Shown here one piece after another: positions 62,977-64,000 of a DNA stretch of 64,000 bases (its first letter is position 1; each line of letters opens with the position of its first letter). Below the pieces are notes generated by a model. The model saw only the letters and a program-made list of their open reading frames with translations. It made no database searches and had not been told where the DNA came from. Location: the NCBI GenBank assembly GCA_944324255.1, contig CALUVM010000008.1:1-64000 (forward strand), given 5' to 3'. The stretch comes from Candidatus Gastranaerophilales bacterium (GTDB taxonomy: Bacteria; Cyanobacteriota; Vampirovibrionia; Gastranaerophilales; Gastranaerophilaceae). The translations under genes and the position numbers were made by a program.

Positions 62977-63172
62977 AAGAGATTATATTATATATATTCC
63001 ACATTATGCAATTTTTATAACGCTTTTATATAAAATTTTTACAAATCTTTACAATTAACTCCTCAAAACCTTGTATATTAATATTTTTGTTTGAGGTATA
63101 ATTAACGGGTAATTGGGGAAAGGATACGGAAAACAGTCCGGAACTTATAACCTGAATAAGAGGGGTGAATAT

Positions 63173-63934
63173 ATGAATAAGGGTAAAATAAAAATTGCCG
63201 TCTGCGGAGCTAACGGAAAAATGGGGCAGGAAGTTATCAAAGCGGTTAGTGCTGCTGAAGATATGGAGCTTGCTGCAAGAATAGATATTGTAAATGGTGA
63301 GTTTGCTTCTGTTGAAGAAGCTAAAAAGGCTGCAGATATTGATATTCTTATTGATTTTACCCAGCCAGCTTCAATTTACGGGAATGCTCTTTACTGCTTG
63401 AATAACGGGATAAATCTCGTAATCGGAACTACAGGTCTGAATGATGAACAGATAAAAGAGCTGGAAAATCTTTCGGAGAAAAACAATTTAGGATGCCTCA
63501 TTGCACCTAATTTTTCTACCGGAGCTGTTTTGATGATGATGTTTGCAAAAACGGCATCAAAATATTTTAAGAATGCAGAAATTATTGAGCTGCATCACAA
63601 TCAGAAAAAAGACGCTCCATCGGGAACGGCTGTTAAAACTGCATTGATGATGTCAGAGGAAAATGAATCTTTTACAACCGGAAATTGTCCTGAAAAAGAA
63701 ACTATAGAAGGAGCAAGAGGGGCGGAAGCTTACAATAATATCCATATACACTCGGTAAGACTTCCGGGCTATATTGCTTCTCAGGAGGTTTTGTTCGGTT
63801 CATCAGGTCAAATTCTTACAATAAGACATGATTCAATGAACAGAGAATGTTATATGCCTGGTGTTTTAATGGCTGTAAGATATATAAACGAAAATAAAAA
63901 GTTTGTTTACGGTTTAGAAAAGATTATGGATTAA
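63173..63934 (+). CDS. dapB: 4-hydroxy-tetrahydrodipicolinate reductase
   Basis: 253 residues. Reduces hydroxy-tetrahydrodipicolinate with NAD(P)H in the lysine/diaminopimelate pathway. Motifs are VCGANGKMGQEV (9-20, nucleotide binding), IDFTQP near 66, GTTGL near 89, and ELHHNQKKDAPSGTA near 138 with the catalytic His and Lys. I chose the ATG at 63173 with AGAGGGGTGA before it over an earlier TTG frame start. asd follows after 10 bases. Confidence 0.95.
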   Translation: MNKGKIKIAVCGANGKMGQEVIKAVSAAEDMELAARIDIVNGEFASVEEAKKAADIDILIDFTQPASIYGNALYCLNNGINLVIGTTGLNDEQIKELENLSEKNNLGCLIAPNFSTGAVLMMMFAKTASKYFKNAEIIELHHNQKKDAPSGTAVKTALMMSEENESFTTGNCPEKETIEGARGAEAYNNIHIHSVRLPGYIASQEVLFGSSGQILTIRHDSMNRECYMPGVLMAVRYINENKKFVYGLEKIMD

Positions 63935-63944
63935 GGAGTATAGC

Positions 63945-64000
63945 GTGAGGAAACCTAATATAGCAGTTCTGGGGGCAACAGGTGTTGTCGGAAGAGAAAT
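63945..64000 (+). CDS. asd: Aspartate-semialdehyde dehydrogenase, 5' end only
   Basis: The visible 18 residues begin with a GTG start (AAGGAG 6 bases before) and contain AVLGATGVVGRE, the Asd nucleotide-binding motif. The gene runs off the right edge. Its place after dapB suggests a lysine/diaminopimelate operon. Confidence 0.85.
   Translation, partial: MRKPNIAVLGATGVVGRE

Overview
The window is A+T-rich DNA from a flagellated, diderm bacterium. Outer-membrane traits include a two-partner-secretion type transporter, an MCE/MlaD-type protein and S-layer-homology (SLH) proteins. The long NusB directly upstream of ftsY, the SLH proteins, RNase E/G beside a B12-type radical SAM protein and the gene mix suggest a non-photosynthetic relative of Cyanobacteria (Vampirovibrionia/Melainabacteria, perhaps Gastranaerophilales). 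That placement is inference; there is no rRNA gene here. Most genes are intact. I see no prophage, insertion sequence or CRISPR array.

Layout. 1-3314: partial fabD, two tandem 147-bp foldback repeats, tRNA-Ser(GCT), thiG, rsmI. 3315-7762: a 1329-residue flagellin whose variable region is four modules of haemolysin (RTX)-like glycine/aspartate repeats. 7824-12604: RNase E/G and a radical SAM fusion protein. 12735-14267: a chimera of type IV prepilin N-terminus, YadA-like head and S74 self-cleaving chaperone. 14419-21734: a six-gene Hyf-like membrane complex whose catalytic subunit lacks the complete Ni-Fe ligand set, so it looks like an energy-converting-hydrogenase-related (Ehr) complex. 21940-27782: TpsB-like transporter, CinA-like amidohydrolase, acyltransferase, PBP4-type peptidase, Xer recombinase. 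27881-30068: a second flagellin, with a GLUG-repeat insert. 30270-42796: radA, upp, LOG-type and PHP-domain genes, ymdB and rny. 42793-47880: rnpA, a Zn/Cd-type P-ATPase with its ArsR repressor and three operators, and a MerR-controlled cupin/carboxymuconolactone-decarboxylase operon. 47948-55860: two GH77-related proteins around dapF and hisS, and an SLH protein. 55862-64000: sigma factor, Cys-rich SLH protein, ftsY, nusB, deoB, a small ferredoxin, dapB and the start of asd.

Themes. The surface proteins are built as chimeras: a standard secretion or assembly scaffold (flagellin, prepilin) carries adhesin-type repeats. The two flagellin genes lie about 24 kb apart but share a 5' leader containing an 11- or 12-base G tract. 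Several genes (rnpA, arsR, the acyltransferase and the LuxR-type regulator) have a -10 hexamer six bases before the start codon, which suggests leaderless mRNAs. Energy metabolism is represented by the Ehr-like complex and a ferredoxin. No hydrogenase maturation genes are present.
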